Below the pieces are notes generated by a model. It did not search any database, was not told where the DNA came from, and saw nothing but the letters and a program-made list of their open reading frames with translations. The position numbers and the translations under genes were made by a program. A stretch of DNA of 64,000 bases from Gordionus sp. m RMFG-2023 (Eukaryota; Nematomorpha; Gordioida; Chordodea; Parachordodidae): contig NC_088777.1 in assembly GCF_954871325.1 (NCBI RefSeq), positions 47,283,366 to 47,347,365 on the forward strand, read 5' to 3'. Below are positions 22,101 to 36,400 of this stretch, piece after piece (position 1 is the first letter of the stretch; each line of letters opens with the position of its first letter).

Positions 22101-22817
22101 AAACAAAAGGCAGAAATCATATTTGATAAATTTTACGGAAAAAAAAAATAATTCGTAAATTTTTCGGGGGTAATCAATAATTTGCACTTAGTGAATCGGC
22201 GAGTTCGATAAGAAAATAATTATGTTTCCCATTTCGAATAATTTGATTGGCTAATATTTTGTTTACAATACAAATTTGAGTCGTCATCACAGTAATTACT
22301 TGATTGACCTTGAAGTTTTATCAACTTAAATTTAGGTATGGGAATTAAAAGGCTTAGTTAGTGTTTCCGACTATGTGTAATATAAGGATAAAAGACAAAA
22401 GTCATTTATATTTAAATCATTATTCGGTAAACTATGACACTGGACTATGAAGTAGTGTTAAACTACCCTATTAAGATTATAGCCATTTTCCTCATAAATG
22501 GCAGAAGGGTTTAGGCCTTTATTTGCAAAATCACGAGTCCTACATGCTATTATGTTGGCTAAGATCTTAATCTGGCAGTTATAAAAAATAGTAGGATCAC
22601 TTAACATCTCTATTTTAAAGGTCTATGATGACAGTATGTATTAAGCAGCTTTAGGCAAATTTCAGAAAATTGTATCCAGATATAAACACAGATACTTTTT
22701 AAAATTTTGTATTTAAGATGCAATATACATAGAAAAATTTTCTATAAGATATAAGTTATTTGTTTCTTGCTTTTAAAAAAAGTATATAAGACTCAACTCA
22801 AGATACTTTTTAAAACA
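19170..22817. other. Intergenic block with weak hAT-like remnants
   Basis: No host gene is recognised. From about 20469 to 21955 there may be a decayed hAT: GATACAGATACTAGTATC sits near the left side, GATACTAATACTAGTATC near the right, and the block ends with CGGTACTGCCCAACTCTG, a common hAT terminus. The minus strand near 20880-21300 contains fragments such as LLKVAQDGMGKRF that cannot be assigned. A third GATAC-rich end lies at 22670-22815. The remainder is AT-rich sequence without visible structure. Confidence 0.35.
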
Positions 22818-22825
22818 CTTTAAAT

Positions 22826-24334
22826 CAGGGATGTGAACCCGGACCCGGACCCTGAACCCTCCTGGACCCTCATATTTTGGCTGAACCCGGACCCGGACCC
22901 TTTTAGAAAGTGGAGGGTCCAAGGGTTCAGGGTGTTAAAAATTTTTAACTTAAAATTTTTTTTTTTGAAATTAATGTAAAAATATAATTTTTAAAAAATA
23001 ATAAATATAAATATAATTTTATTAATTTTTAAAAAATAATATAAAATTTTATAATTTTATTAATTTTTAAAAAATAATCTAAAATTTTTATAATTTTATT
23101 ATTTTTTTTCGTGGAATCTCCCTAAAAAATAGTCACTTTAAAACTATAATTGATGAAGCAAGGGATGTTGTAAAATATTTAAGAATTCCCACAATTGTTA
23201 GTATATTAAAATCCATGAAAATGTAAATGACAATTTTAGATTGCACAACACGTTGGTTCTCTATATGTATGATGCTAGAGCGATTATTAAGTTTGAAAGA
23301 TTTCTGTAATGATTTTGTCATAGGAGCATGTGAAATCATTTTGTCAGAAGATGATTGGAATCAAATAAAAGAGCTTACTAGTGTGCTAGTTCCTTTAAAA
23401 ATAACAACATTAAGAGTGCAAGCAGAACAATTATGTTTATCGGATTTTTATGGCATATGGTTAAGATGTCGATTAGAGTTAGGGAGATTAACAAGTTCTT
23501 TTTCAAATGAAGTATTAGAAAATACGAAAATAAGAGAGCAACAATATTTACAAAATAGTGTTGTATATGCTTCGATATATTTAGACCCGCGATATCAAGT
23601 TTTATTAAGTAGTGAGCAAAAACAAATGGCTATAGACCATCTTGAAGATTTATGGCATACCCAAAACTCTATTATTTACAATACATTGGTGGTTACAACA
23701 ATATCCACTGGTTGTAGCGATAGCATTGATAATGATAACGATATTGATGATCTGGAAATTTTAATATTAGATAGAGAAAAAAAATTAAATTATCATCTGA
23801 TAGAAAGGAGCAAAAAATATATATTGTATCTTTAATAGAAAAGTTCTCGGAAGTTATGAGAATAAATAGAGATGCAAACATTTTAAAATTCTGGGAGGAA
23901 AATTCTTCAATATATCCAGAATTATATACCTTTTCTAGAATCGTCATGGCTGTACCGGCGACACAAGTACAATAATTTATGTTTTATAAAAATGACTATC
24001 TATTTTAGATAAGCGTAGAACGTGGATTTTCATCGTTGACTAATTTACGTGGAAATCTGAAGGATGATATTTTAGAAGATATCATGATTGTGCGATTGAA
24101 TAAAATATTTAAAATATAAATTATCTAATTTCGAATTTTAAATGTGTATATATTATTAAAGTATAATAAAAAATGAATGAAAAAAAGTCTTATTTTGAGT
24201 CATTATTTTTATGTTTCCTCCGAACCCGGACCCGAACCCTGGACCCGGGTCATTTTTAAATTTATTACCGGACCCAAACCCGGACCCAAACCCGGACCTG
24301 GACCCTTTTTTTTGTCGAAGGGTTCACATCCCTG
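22826..24334 (+). mobile_element. hAT transposon with GGACCC-rich ends and perfect target duplication
   Basis: The termini are CAGGGATGTGAACCC and the inverted GGGTTCACATCCCTG. The target duplication CTTTAAAT is perfect at 22818-22825 and 24335-24342. Both subterminal regions are packed with CCCGGACCCGGACCC-type repeats, far richer in G and C than the surroundings. The body holds one transposase relic on the plus strand. The length is 1509 bp. Confidence 0.93.
23227..24115 (+). pseudogene. hAT transposase (BED-type family) relic
   Basis: The longest open part (23227-23835, 202 residues) starts MTILDCTTRWFSICMMLERL, the conserved D-x-x-T-R-W-x-S motif of hAT transposases. LSDFYGIWLRCRLELG and VVYASIYLDPRYQVLL follow, both typical of the catalytic core. 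After interruptions, KFWEENSSIYPELYTFSRIV and ISVERGFSSLTNLRG with NLKDDILEDIMIVRLN make up the C-terminal dimerisation domain. A BED finger and the first catalytic aspartate region are missing, so the copy is dead although its ends are intact. Confidence 0.8.
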
Positions 24335-24342
24335 CTTTAAAT

Positions 24343-27300
24343 GTTCAAAATTAAAATTATCTAGCTTTATTTTTTAAATAAAATATGCTATTATATAAAT
24401 ATATAAAAAATGTTTCAATATATTGTGGAAAATGGCAAATTTGTTATAAAAAATAATTCGATATAAAGATATATTATTGAAAATATAAAAATATTAACGG
24501 TCAATATCTGGAAAACGGTAATAATACATATCAAACTGAAAACGGTACAAATTATTCTCTATCGACCTATACACTTTTTATTTTTAAATTCAAAAGTTGA
24601 GGGGCTGTCGTGAAGTTGGCTTCCCATTTTGTTGAATATCTCCAAAACGGTGATGTTACAAATCGACTACGGTACAAATCAGTATAATTTATAAACCATT
24701 GAAAATCCAAAAGTGGGGGGCCAACTTATCGAACCTGTTACAAACTCATAAATATCCAAGAAATTATTTTAGGGATCTAATTCGCATAAAGTATTATACA
24801 TAAAAAAAATTGTATATAATAATTTATATAGAAAAATAATACATCAGCCATATATTATATTTACTTCATTAAAAAATGTTTACTTTTTATAACTTACGTT
24901 GCAAAAGAAAGTAATAAGCAACTTTTTATCAGGTATACTGATGAGTGTTAAAAGTAGTGCTGTAAACATTTCGAAAAAGATCAAACGCGACAGTTGACAA
25001 AAATCTAACGCTTTCACGTTCAGTGTTCACCTTCAAGAAGAAAAGAAACGCGTTTACCTTCATTCAAAATATTAAGATTAAATATTATAAAAAATTAAAT
25101 TTAATACTATATTTATTTTAACACAATTTATTTGCCATGTTTTAATTAATAGTTTAAAAAAAATCTTATTAATTTTTTTCAATATAAATACCATTATAGA
25201 TCATATAAAATTTAATTATTTATACGATATATAAACTTTAATACTTTAAATTGTGTTAAAATATTAAAATATAAAACCCTTCATAAATAATTAAAAATAA
25301 TAGCGAAGTTTCAAATATTCACGCGAAAAATAAATAAAGTATGAAATATTAATTATTTTATATCTATGTATAAAATATATAATATTTAATAATTTTTATT
25401 TAATGTATCTATATCATTATAATTTAATAAACCTATGAAATACAATAATCGAAATTTTTTTTATTATACTTATAATTATTATATCATAATATTACAATCA
25501 AATATCTTTTTAAATTAGAACTTGAAGATTTTGAAACTGTTAGGATATAAGATCTTACTATAAAGCATTTATTATATTTGGGTCATGGCAATTTAAGAAT
25601 CAGATGATGAAAATGACAACCTTCAGGCTTATGCTAATCTATAAAATATAACTAATAATATTAAAGTTAATTAACTATACTATAGGACAGAAATAGTGGC
25701 TGGTTAAAAGAAATTCAAATGTGACAAAGGAAAAATATAACCTTTTTTCTTAAAAAATTTATTAATTTTTTTTTATTTCAAATGAATAAAAATTTCTTAA
25801 AATCGAAACAACGTAAAAAACGAATGCATTCGTTAAATTAAAAGGAACGTTCGTTCAAAGTTCGTCTAAATGGAACTTATTTATTACAAAAAATCAACTT
25901 CATTCACGAAGGCGGTATAGCCTTCGTTTATAACATTAATTAAAATGGGGAAAGATCTCCTTAATTGCTGGATATTTTAGAAGACAATCGATCTAGTATT
26001 TAGTTTATTGACACATTAAATAGAAAGCAAATAAAACATAAAACATTTAAAAAAACGATTCCTTTGATAAATTATGAATAAATAGATAGAATGATATTTT
26101 TACAAATTGTGCCTTTTATTTTGGAAAAAAAATGTTTTAAATCTTTCTTTAAATAAATACTCTATTTTTATTATATTTTTAAATATAGGAATTAGCATGT
26201 ATTAGCTTCTTAAATATATTATCCGACCATTTCTTAACTCTGGATTAAAGTCTTCAATAGATGGACCATAGAATGGGTTGACCTAGTAAATTTAATATAT
26301 TTTAAAGATGAAATATGAAGGACCAGCTTATAAAATATAAGCATAATTAAGATAAAAATATAATAATTTATAATAACAAAAATATAAACATAGGAAGTGC
26401 AAGAAATAAGAATATTTTGAAAAATAGGCATAAAGGTTTCCTAAATTATGCGGGTGAGGTAATTTTCATTTATATTGCTATCCCAATGATTTATAATATA
26501 TCATTGTGCTATCCATATTGTTGGAAGTAGTGACTAAAAGAAAATTTGAATATTTATTTGGATGTATTAAATTGGAAAAAATGATTATTTTAATATTGAA
26601 ATGTAAAGTGATTATTATTTTTTAAAGGAAAAAATTATGTAATTTTTTTTGATTAATAAATGAAATTGTATGAAATTAGTTATTTTAGTTTGGTACCTGT
26701 TGTATTATAATAAATATTTATTTATTATATAAAAAATAGATAAAAAAAATAAATTTAAAGAGAAATATAATTTAGTAAAAATAGGCGTTTATTGATTATT
26801 ATTTTATGTTGAATGATGTGAAAGAATAAAAAGAAATAAAATATTTAAAAGTGTTAAAAAATCTATTCTCAAAATTATATAATTCAGAGTCTTTCTTTTC
26901 TTTGACAGTACCTTTATTAGAATTAATACATTTAGATATTTTTATCTACCAACATTGGAGAAAGTTATAACATTCCTCCTTTCTCACTATTAATTTATCT
27001 GAACTTAAATTTACGATTTTATTTTGTTTATTTAAACATTACTTAACCGGGATAATATTTCCCAACCAATATTACTACCTGCGAATCAAAATAAAAAATA
27101 TTGCTCTTAAGATATCATTATAAATTCTATAATTAATAATTTTGAATTCCTAAGTTTCTGTTAATTTTTTATCAAGCCATATCAACTAATAATATAATAA
27201 TGATAATGCTCATTATATATTTACATTTAACTTTATAGGTTGTTTTCGTCTACAAAAAAAATAAATATTTTTTTAACAATTATATATTTTAATAATAATA

Positions 27301-27461
27301 TTAAAAAAAGGTAAGGTCTGTATTCAAATTTTTGTTTTTTGCGATCCATTATAAAAATTTCGAAATATAATAAAACAATAGTAATTCAAATATATTTTAA
27401 GGCGTGTCTGCAGTAATACTTTTGTGTGTTTGCATTATATATATGTGTCAACGTATCAAAC
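24343..27461. other. Intergenic region upstream of TDP-43, with repeat copies
   Basis: At about 24490-24780 there is a diverged copy of the satellite unit found at 41036-43300 (AACGGTCAATATCTGG, GAAAACGGTACAAAT, CCATTGAAAATCCAAAAGTG). From about 24957 to 25940 lies a probable hAT-like remnant whose last 330 bases, rich in AACGTTCGTTC, recur at 32980-33310. A possible coding scrap (VNPFYGPSIEDFNPELRNG) is on the minus strand at 26212-26285 but nothing supports it. The TDP-43 promoter should lie in the last few hundred bases; a GTGTGTTTG stretch precedes the start codon at 27423-27431. Confidence 0.45.
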
Positions 27462-30400
27462 ATGAATGAATATATTCGAGTAACTGAAGATATTGATGAT
27501 GATATAATTGAAATTCCAATTGAATCAGATGGTGTAGTTTTATTATCCACCTTATCTGCTCAATACCCTGGTATAACCGGTTTAAAATATAAAAATGAAA
27601 ATACAGGTTCTTGGAGGGGAATAAGATTAGAAGAAGCTAGATTATGGCCGCCTGAACCAAATAATTGGGGAGATAGACTTTATTTTGGTGTATTTCCTAA
27701 AGGTAAATTAAAGGGCTAATGAATAAATTAAATAACAATTTAAAGAATATAAGAAGAGGCACGATTCAGGAGGATGGTTTAATGTAGCGGAGCAATTAAA
27801 AGCCCCCTCTATACATGAAGACTCAAAGAAATGTTGTGATTTAATTATACTTGGATTGCCATGGTCTGCAGATGAAAATAGATTAAAAGATTTTTTTTCA
27901 AAATATGGAGAATTAGTATTTGCTCAAGTTAGAACTTAAATTTTAATATTTTTGATAAAAAATTAAACAAATTACCCTCAATTTTAATCTATTTAGATAA
28001 AACGAGATGGAACTGGTAAATCCAAAGGTTTTGGATTTATTAGATTTGCTGAATATGATGCTCAAATAAATTGTTTAGGACAGAAGCATAATATTGATGG
28101 AAGAATATGTGAAGTTAGAATTCCACATTCCAAAGTAATTTACATAGATTTTTTTCTTTAAAATTATTACCATTTGTATTTTTAGCAATTCAAATATTTA
28201 TTTACTTTAAATATAATTAAAATGAATATATGATATTCCCTATCTTTGAAATTAAAGAAAGCGTGTATCTAGAATTAAGATAATTTTTTAAAATATTATT
28301 CATGTTATGGTTCCCATTTTGCTCAGAATTAAAACTGAAATGCCTAAATTCCTTTAATACTAAGATAAAAAAACTGAATTATTTAGACCAAGTATTCATA
28401 AAAACAAAATGGTCAGATATAAAAATGAATAGCTTAGAAAGATATATAAAATACTAGGAACTAGCCACTCATTGGCCCCTTTCAGTTATTCTAAGCATAC
28501 ATTACCGCTTATAGTCAATTTTAATTAACTGAAACATTTATCTTATAAATATAGCAATAGTTATGTGAAATTGGGATGAAATGATAAATCTTTTACAAAA
28601 ATTGATTCAATTTTATTTAGTTTACCAAAAATATTACTAAACATAATTCATATAAATTTCCCTTTTTTCTTGATTTTTTTATTTCATAAATATTTGGTTA
28701 CTTTGTGCATAAGATAAATTTACTCAAAAATGTTTATTTTTAACGGGCGCTTATTATCTTTAAGTATAGCTTTAATTTACCACATTCAGGAACTTCTATT
28801 GAGAAGGGGGATATAATACAAGATTATTGAAATGGAAATAGGTAGATAGTTATGATACTCTTTTGGGGGAGGGATGAAGTGGCAGAAGTTAAGATTTCTG
28901 AGAGGTGAGGGTAATATTGTGACTAGTTTAGGAGGTGTAAGAATGCCAATTTAAAAAAAATATATCAAGATTTTAATACCCATCCTGGACTATTAAAATC
29001 TTGCTAAAATAAGAGATTTGTGACCCTGAATTGATTTTTTATCCAATCTAAATATCCAAAAAATTTTTATGTACATTTAAAAGTGTGCTGGGCTTTTGCA
29101 TAAGCTAGGATTTGCAGATCTCTATTTGATAGACATTTTAAAAAGTTGTCATAATCTAGATCTGAATAATAAGGATGATGATTAACAGAACAATCAATTA
29201 TATTTTGTTAAAATTAAATAGGGGTGTACAGATATCACTTTTTGGAGGCTGATCCGATCCGATATTCCTGATATTAAATTGATATCGGCCAATTACCGAT
29301 CCGATATCATATCTAATTTTGTATTCTGTAAAGATACCAATGGTTTTAATTTTTAATATACTTTTTATTAGTATAACATCTGTAATTTAATTATACCATA
29401 ACTTATGTCATTTAAATATATTATAATGATCAGTTATAGTTGATATTCGATTTAATTGCAATTCTAAAAGTATATAAAATATTTTTATTGTTAAATCACT
29501 TTTATATAATAAGTAATAACATTAATCTATATACATAATAAGTAATAAACAAATTTATTATGAATTTTGAAAATAATATTTAAAATTAAAATATCAAAGA
29601 TTTCTTTTTAGAAATACCAAAATTTCCAATTTGTCAGAGGTCAGTCTGTGGTGATGGTAACTGTCAATATAACCAGCTTCACTAAAAACAGATTCTGAAG
29701 AGATAATCGCACACTTTTATAAACAGAATGCACAAAAAAAGAACAATATTGCAAATTGTTTATTAATTATTATTAAAAAAATTTACATAAAAATGGATTT
29801 CGATTTTATTTATTAAAATAAATGATTTTAGATAAAACTTTTTTTAAAAAATTTTATAACATTTTATTTTTGAAAGACGCCATTTGATATCAGATTGGAT
29901 CAGGAAAATTTATAATATTGGCCGATAACCAATATTTAAAAATGAGCAAAATATTGGTCCGATCCAATAAAAATATCGGTACATCCCTACAGTTATGATC
30001 CATGCAAATATATTTTGTTTTAAAAAATGACCCCCCCCCCCATCTCCCTTTTCAATTATTAATTATTATAGTGATGCTGACGATAAACAAAATGATCAAG
30101 GGATTTTTTATTTTGAAGATCATGTTGAGATATTATGTTTTATTTTCAAAACCCCCTCTCTATAACATACTTACCTAAAACATGGAGATGAGCAGCAATA
30201 AACACAGATCCTTTCATTCTTTCAATTGATACCATTGTCAGGATATTATTTTTAATTTACCCCCCCCCCCCCTTCCCACATCAGACCCAAGCCTGAGCCA
30301 TTCCATGTCAAATGATAAATAAAATAGAAAATTTTGGTTAACCCTTTTTAATTTTGATAAAAAATTTGTGGGCAATTATATATAGTTATACTGAAAACGA

Positions 30401-33400
30401 AATTTTGGCTCATTAGCAATTAATTGCCTAAGATAATTGGGATTAAAGATTCAAAAATTCGGGGGTTAACTAATTAGTTTTTTTTATTTAAAACTAAATT
30501 AGGTAAAATGAATCTAATATTAATAATTAAATCAATAATTGATAATTATTAGTGATGTTAAAAGTTACTTTTGAAACATAACTAGCTACAATTACTAGTT
30601 ACATTGGCAAAAACATAACTAGTTACAGTTACTAGTTACATTTTTACAAAAGTAACTAGTTATTAATTACAGTTATTTTCAAAAGTAACTAGTTACTTAC
30701 TTTATACATCATTCATATGCGTATTATTTATTTATTAAATGCATTTATTTAATATAAAAAAAATTAGGATAAACAAAGTATAATCAGTTATTTAAAATAA
30801 TATACAATTTATTTATATAAAAAAATATCGCAAAATTGAATATCTACATCGAATATAAAAATATATATTTGCATTGAAAAAAAAAACATTTATTTTTCAT
30901 AAAAATTAGAATCTAATAAATGTTTATTTGCTTTTCACAACAAATTAATTTCAAAGTTATTATCTAGGAGACGTGCTCATTTATCTCCAATAATGAGCTT
31001 ACCTAGACTCAACAAGTGCTCTACGGGAGCACTTGATGTTAGAACAACATTATATTTAATAAAGAGTAATTTTTACTTTGGAAAATCGTTATATAAAGAA
31101 AAAGTGTTGTTATTAGATTTGATAAAGTTTTCTATAAGTTCATTATCTAGAATATTTTGGCGCTTTAGGTCAAAAAATCCAACTACATCAAGTGATGTTG
31201 GTTTTGAGCATGATTCATTTGTCTGGGATTCACTTTGAGGTATTAAGGTATTTATTAAATTTAAAATTTCCTCCTTTTTTGCTTTATTCCTTTCTTGCCT
31301 AATCCAAGGTCAGTCAGTTTTAAATAAAGGGTGAAGAATTGCAGCAATGATGTTGTCATTATCATAAAGATTATTAAACCTATAACATGATATTATTAAT
31401 TTATAAATAATTATTTGATTTAAGTTACCTTTTTTCAATACTAGCTAATATAGTATCCTTTAGAGGTTGACAATATTTTAATCCCTGCACATCTGCCATA
31501 CATATAAGTATTTGTGTTATTGTTGGGGTATAATAACCCAGATACATGTATTTTTCCCCTTCAAGAATATCAATAGCTTTGGACATTGGTTGCATAATCT
31601 AATTTTTAAATTGTAAATTTTTATAAGACATTAATTTAAATTTACACTACAATATTCTTTTATAAAATCACGATCATCTGATGTGAATCTACACAATTTT
31701 AATTCATCACATAATGAATCAAATTCCACAGGCGCTTGATTTAAAAACGATAATATTTTGGCCAGGGATTTATAAAAGGAACCCCATCTTGTTATAACGG
31801 GATATAGGAGTTGAGAATGTAATTTTTTTAAAATAAGTTCGACGGATGGCCCAGATTTATTTTGGAAGTTCCACAAACGTTGGTATATAGCTATAGCTAA
31901 GTTATAAACTTTCCTATACCCCTCATTGTTTAAAAGTATCTTGTTGGCATCTTGTGTTGCCACTAAGTTTAATGTATGGCAAGAACATCTTCGATGCCTG
32001 CGAAGGTAGTCGAAGTCATTAATATCAAAGAATATTGCAGTGTAAATTTAAATTAATGTCTTATAAATAATTTACAATTAAAAAAAAATTATATTATGCA
32101 ACCAGTAGCTAAAGCTATTGTTATACTAGAAGGCGAAAAATATATGTATCTAGGTTATTATACCCCAACAATAACACATATACTTATCTGTCTGGAATTT
32201 GTTCAAGAATTAAAATATTGTCAACCTTTAAAATATGATATATTAGCTAGTGTTAAAAAAACGTAACTTAAATTAAGTAATTATTTATAAATTAATAATA
32301 CAATGATATAGGTTTCATGATCTTTTTTGATAATGATAACATAATTGCTGCTATTCTTCATCCACTATTTAAAACTGATTGGCCTTAGATAAGGCAAAAA
32401 AGGAATAGATCAAAAAAGATGGAAATTTTAAATTTAATAAATACTTTAATACCTTGCGGTGAATCAAATGGCTCATGTTCTCAACAAACATCATTAGATG
32501 TAGTTGGATTTTTTAATTTAAAACCTCAAAATATTATTGATAATGATAAATTTATTGAAAATTTTATTAATTCCAATAACAGCATATTATTTTTATATGA
32601 CGATTTTCCAAATTTAAAAATACTAGCGTTTATTCAGTCTAGGGAAGCTCATCTTTGAAGAGAAACGAGCGCGTCTCCTAGATAAAAATTTTGAAATACA
32701 ATTGTTGTTAAAAGCAAATAAACATTTATTAAACTCAAATTTTTATGAAAAATAAATGTTTTTTTTTCAATGCAAATATATAGGATATTTTTATTCAATG
32801 TGAATATAAATATTCTATTTTCCGATATTTTTTTCGGTTTACTTATTTTTTTATATAAATAAATTGTATATTTTTTTTAAACAAATGATTATAATTTGTA
32901 TATCATAATTTTTTTATATTAAATAAATTCGTTCAGTAAATAAATGCGTTATATGAATGATGTATAAAGTAACTTATAATATAACTATGCTAATCTGATA
33001 ATGATGCTGAAATAATAACATCCATGCTTATTAATATTCAAATTAATTAAGTATACTATATGACAGAAATATTGGCGGGTTAAAATAATTCAAATTTGGT
33101 AAAGGAAACAGTTGATTAAAAAATAGCCCCCTTTCTTAAAAAATTTGGATTAATATATATTTTTTTAAAATTGCACTAACGTACACAAACTCAGTCATCA
33201 AAAAAGGAACGTGTTCACGTTCAAAGTTTGTAAAAATAAAAGAACGCCGGTCATCATTTTTTTTAAAGTAAACTTCGTAACGCGTTCGTTTACAACAGTG
33301 CTTGATACCATTGTCGAAATATTTTTTTAGAAAAAGTTTTTAAACCTCACCCCATCCATCATCTAGGCACTAGTGTTCGATTTTCGCCGATTTTTAAAAA

Positions 33401-36400
33401 CGGCTAACTCAAGATTTTAGCCAGAAAAATATTGCCATAGCCTTGAGATTTCTCTGATAGATGTCCAAACCCTTGTGCCATCTATGAGCAAAATCTTCAG
33501 GCTTACGTTATCCTCTTCTGGATAAAATATTGAGTCAGCTGTTTTTAAAAATCGGCTCAAATCGAGCCGTTTAACAACATCAGGCACACGAACCTAGTAT
33601 AAGGATTAACTTTATTACGTTCATATGGTAAATGGGAAAAAATAAACACTTAACTAAATGCACTCAAAAATAAAAAATTTTTAAAAGTAAAAAAATTTCT
33701 TAGCAATTTAGTATAATTCTGAAAAATTCACAGAAATATTTTTAGCATTTCAGTTTATATTCTGAGCAAAATCATGTCTTTTATGAATAATTTGATAACT
33801 AATTAATAATTTTTCTTATATAAAGTCATCAACTCTACCATTTGGTAACTCCAAAATACACGTTGGGCGTGTTACAGATGACATAACCTCAGATGATATA
33901 CTTTCCTACTTTTCTAAGTATGGCAAAGTGCTTGAGGTTTTTGTGCCAAAACCCTGTAGAGGATTTGCTTTTGTGACATTTGCAGATTCTGATGTTGCTC
34001 AGAGACTTATTGGTGAGGACTTGATTATCAAAAATACAAGTGTGCGTATCAGTTCCGCCAATGCTCAACCTTGGGAGAATATGGGGGGCAATAATCCATT
34101 CTATCCTAGTCCTAACATGGGTCTTTCCAATAACAGTAATTAGATTGTATTTAATCTTTTTAGGTTGAAATTTTAAATGAGCTTTTATTTTAAAAAAATT
34201 TATAAGCCTGATATCTAGTGAGAGAAAAGGACATTCAACTCATCATTATTTATAACTCATTCATTGCCAAGTGTGTAAAAACTCATGTCTGTAAACAATT
34301 TATCCAGTGAAATTTCACAAATGGAATATATAGGATGCAGATTAGTGGTGATCTAATCGAATTGATTAGCTCCTTAAAAAAATTACGTTATCCGTTACCA
34401 TGCTTCCATTAAGAAAATTGGAAAAAATTTCCTACCTCAAACCACTTTCCAAAAATCTCCCTCTCCCTTTATAGTCATTTTATGAATATATTTCTTCAAA
34501 ACCAAATTAATATATTTTTTTATTAGGTTAGGACAATACTTGGTTTATTCTTTTACTCCTAATTAGACTTGTTAATGATACCTTTAAAATATATTGCTAT
34601 CGATACAAATTTCTTAAAAACCTATTAATTCCAATACAATCTTCATACATTTTATTTAATCATTAACCTTTAAAATTTTTTCCAAAATAAGCACAGAATA
34701 AAACGAAAGAAAACCCTATTAGTTTGAAGCAAAAATTTTTTATATATGCTTTGATGATATAAATGTTAGAGTTAAGGCTTTAATGAGATTGGCTTATTTC
34801 ACACCTAAAATGTGGCATAGTTTTTTTATTTGACTTATAATTTTGTTGTTTTTTTGCGGTTGGCCAAATTGACTGCTAATTATAAATTTTAAAATATGGG
34901 CCGGCACCCTAATTTCCTGAGTTCTAGAGCACTCAATATAAATTCGGACGCAGGTGGGAAACAACTCCTGGAATTATGTCGTAATCTTGATCTTCGTGTT
35001 ACGAATACTTTTTTCGAACAATTTGACCCAAGAAAGGTATTTATTTGTTACTGTCAATCCTACATGGCCACAAATCGATTACCTCATTTTCTTTAAAAAT
35101 GACAATCGATTGGATAAACAATATTAAATTCCTAAAGACTAATCCATCGATTAAATTCCTAAAGACTAATCCATCGTTGTGTGCGGAGTTTGGCAAGAAG
35201 GGGCCATTCAAATCAACTTGTCTTCTATCGAATTGTTTGTACTCTGGAACTTTTCTCTAATCTGTTTTACATACTCTTCCTAGCCTTGCACGCTTTTCAT
35301 CCTTATTAAGTTCATTTTCTTCCTCTTATACCAGATTTAAAGCAATTATAGCTAGATTGTTTTGCTATTTATGCAATATGTTTTTTTTGGAATATTAAAT
35401 TTAAAATGGTTCATTTTTATGAAAATATTGGTAATTAATGAGTTATAACATTGGCTATGCATATCTAATTCTGAATATCACGTAGAATACAAATCTTACC
35501 AGACATAATTATAATGATAAACATGCCATATATTTTTTGACTTGACCCCCCCCCCCCCTTCCTTCTTTCCATTTTAAACACTTTTGTCATCTTTTCAAAA
35601 TTTGTTTATAACCGAGTTTAGTTATTGGCAAATTTAAAAAAATTTTTTTTAGTGAGTAACATATAATATAAATGGTTATATATACAATTTTGGAATTATG
35701 TATAGGTTTTTCCCAATTGTTTATATATATAATATTTCTTTGTTTACCTTTTTTTTCTTTTTCCTTTATTTTACTAATTGGCAAGAATATTAAACGAGAA
35801 TAATTTTATTTTTGGAAGACAAAAAAACAATAAATCCATTAAAATTACGATACTCAAAGTTGGGAGATAATGATTTATTTCGTTTTTTTCTCTTTTTATT
35901 TCTATTATTAAAAATAAACATAAATTGCCTTTTTTATTTCTTTTACAAATAATAATATACTAAAGATTTTCATCACCAAAAATAAATGAATGAATTTACA
36001 ATTTAACACAAAAATACGACCCACATAATAGTATTGTTGACCAATCAAACACTTTATCATAGAAAATATGACATAAAATCCTTATGAGATGGTTGTTAAT
36101 TTTTATTTTATTACCCCTTTTTTGCGAATTTTGATATGGTAGTGGGTAATAGGAACATTGGCCCTAGTTGATGAAGTACTTGATTATTATTCTTCATTGA
36201 TACAATATCTTTTTATCATGTTGATTTTTTTTCCTAACAAGGTAATATGACAGGTGTACCCTCACCACATGGGTCTCCCTACCTCTACCCTGGACAAGGG
36301 AGTTCAGGCGGTCACCACCCTTCTCAGCCCCACCTTTACTCCCAACCAAGGCACTTGCATTCTCATCCCCATTCTAACAACGTTGCTACTCCTACCATTG

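Larger units (their letters stand above)
30550..32980. mobile_element. Fold-back hAT: two opposed transposase fragments
   Basis: The left part (30550-32040) carries a transposase on the minus strand and the right part (32050-32980) a second copy on the plus strand, so the block is a large imperfect palindrome centred near 32045. Matching arms include the TTATACATCATTCATA block on the left and TGAATGATGTATAAAGTAA on the right. The left end is packed with TAACTAGTTAC repeats starting AGTGATGTTAAAAGTTAC, whereas the right end stops before these, so it is truncated. Both transposase copies are broken. Confidence 0.7.
28135..33825 (+). other. TDP-43 intron 3, 5.7 kb, transposon-filled
   Basis: This intron lies between the end of RRM1 and the start of RRM2 (donor AAA|GTAATT, acceptor ATAAAG). 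Identified contents are a hAT derivative at 29219-29989, a fold-back hAT transposase duplication at 30550-32980, a repeat copy at 32980-33310 and a MITE at 33371-33579. Two poly-C runs lie at 30031-30041 and 30260-30272. The stretch 28140-29200 shows no recognisable feature. Confidence 0.75.

Noticed and set aside
26212-26285. Protein-like scrap VNPFYGPSIEDFNPELRNG on the minus strand
   Set aside because: It has an acceptor-like AG before it, but no partner exon, start or recognised family could be found.
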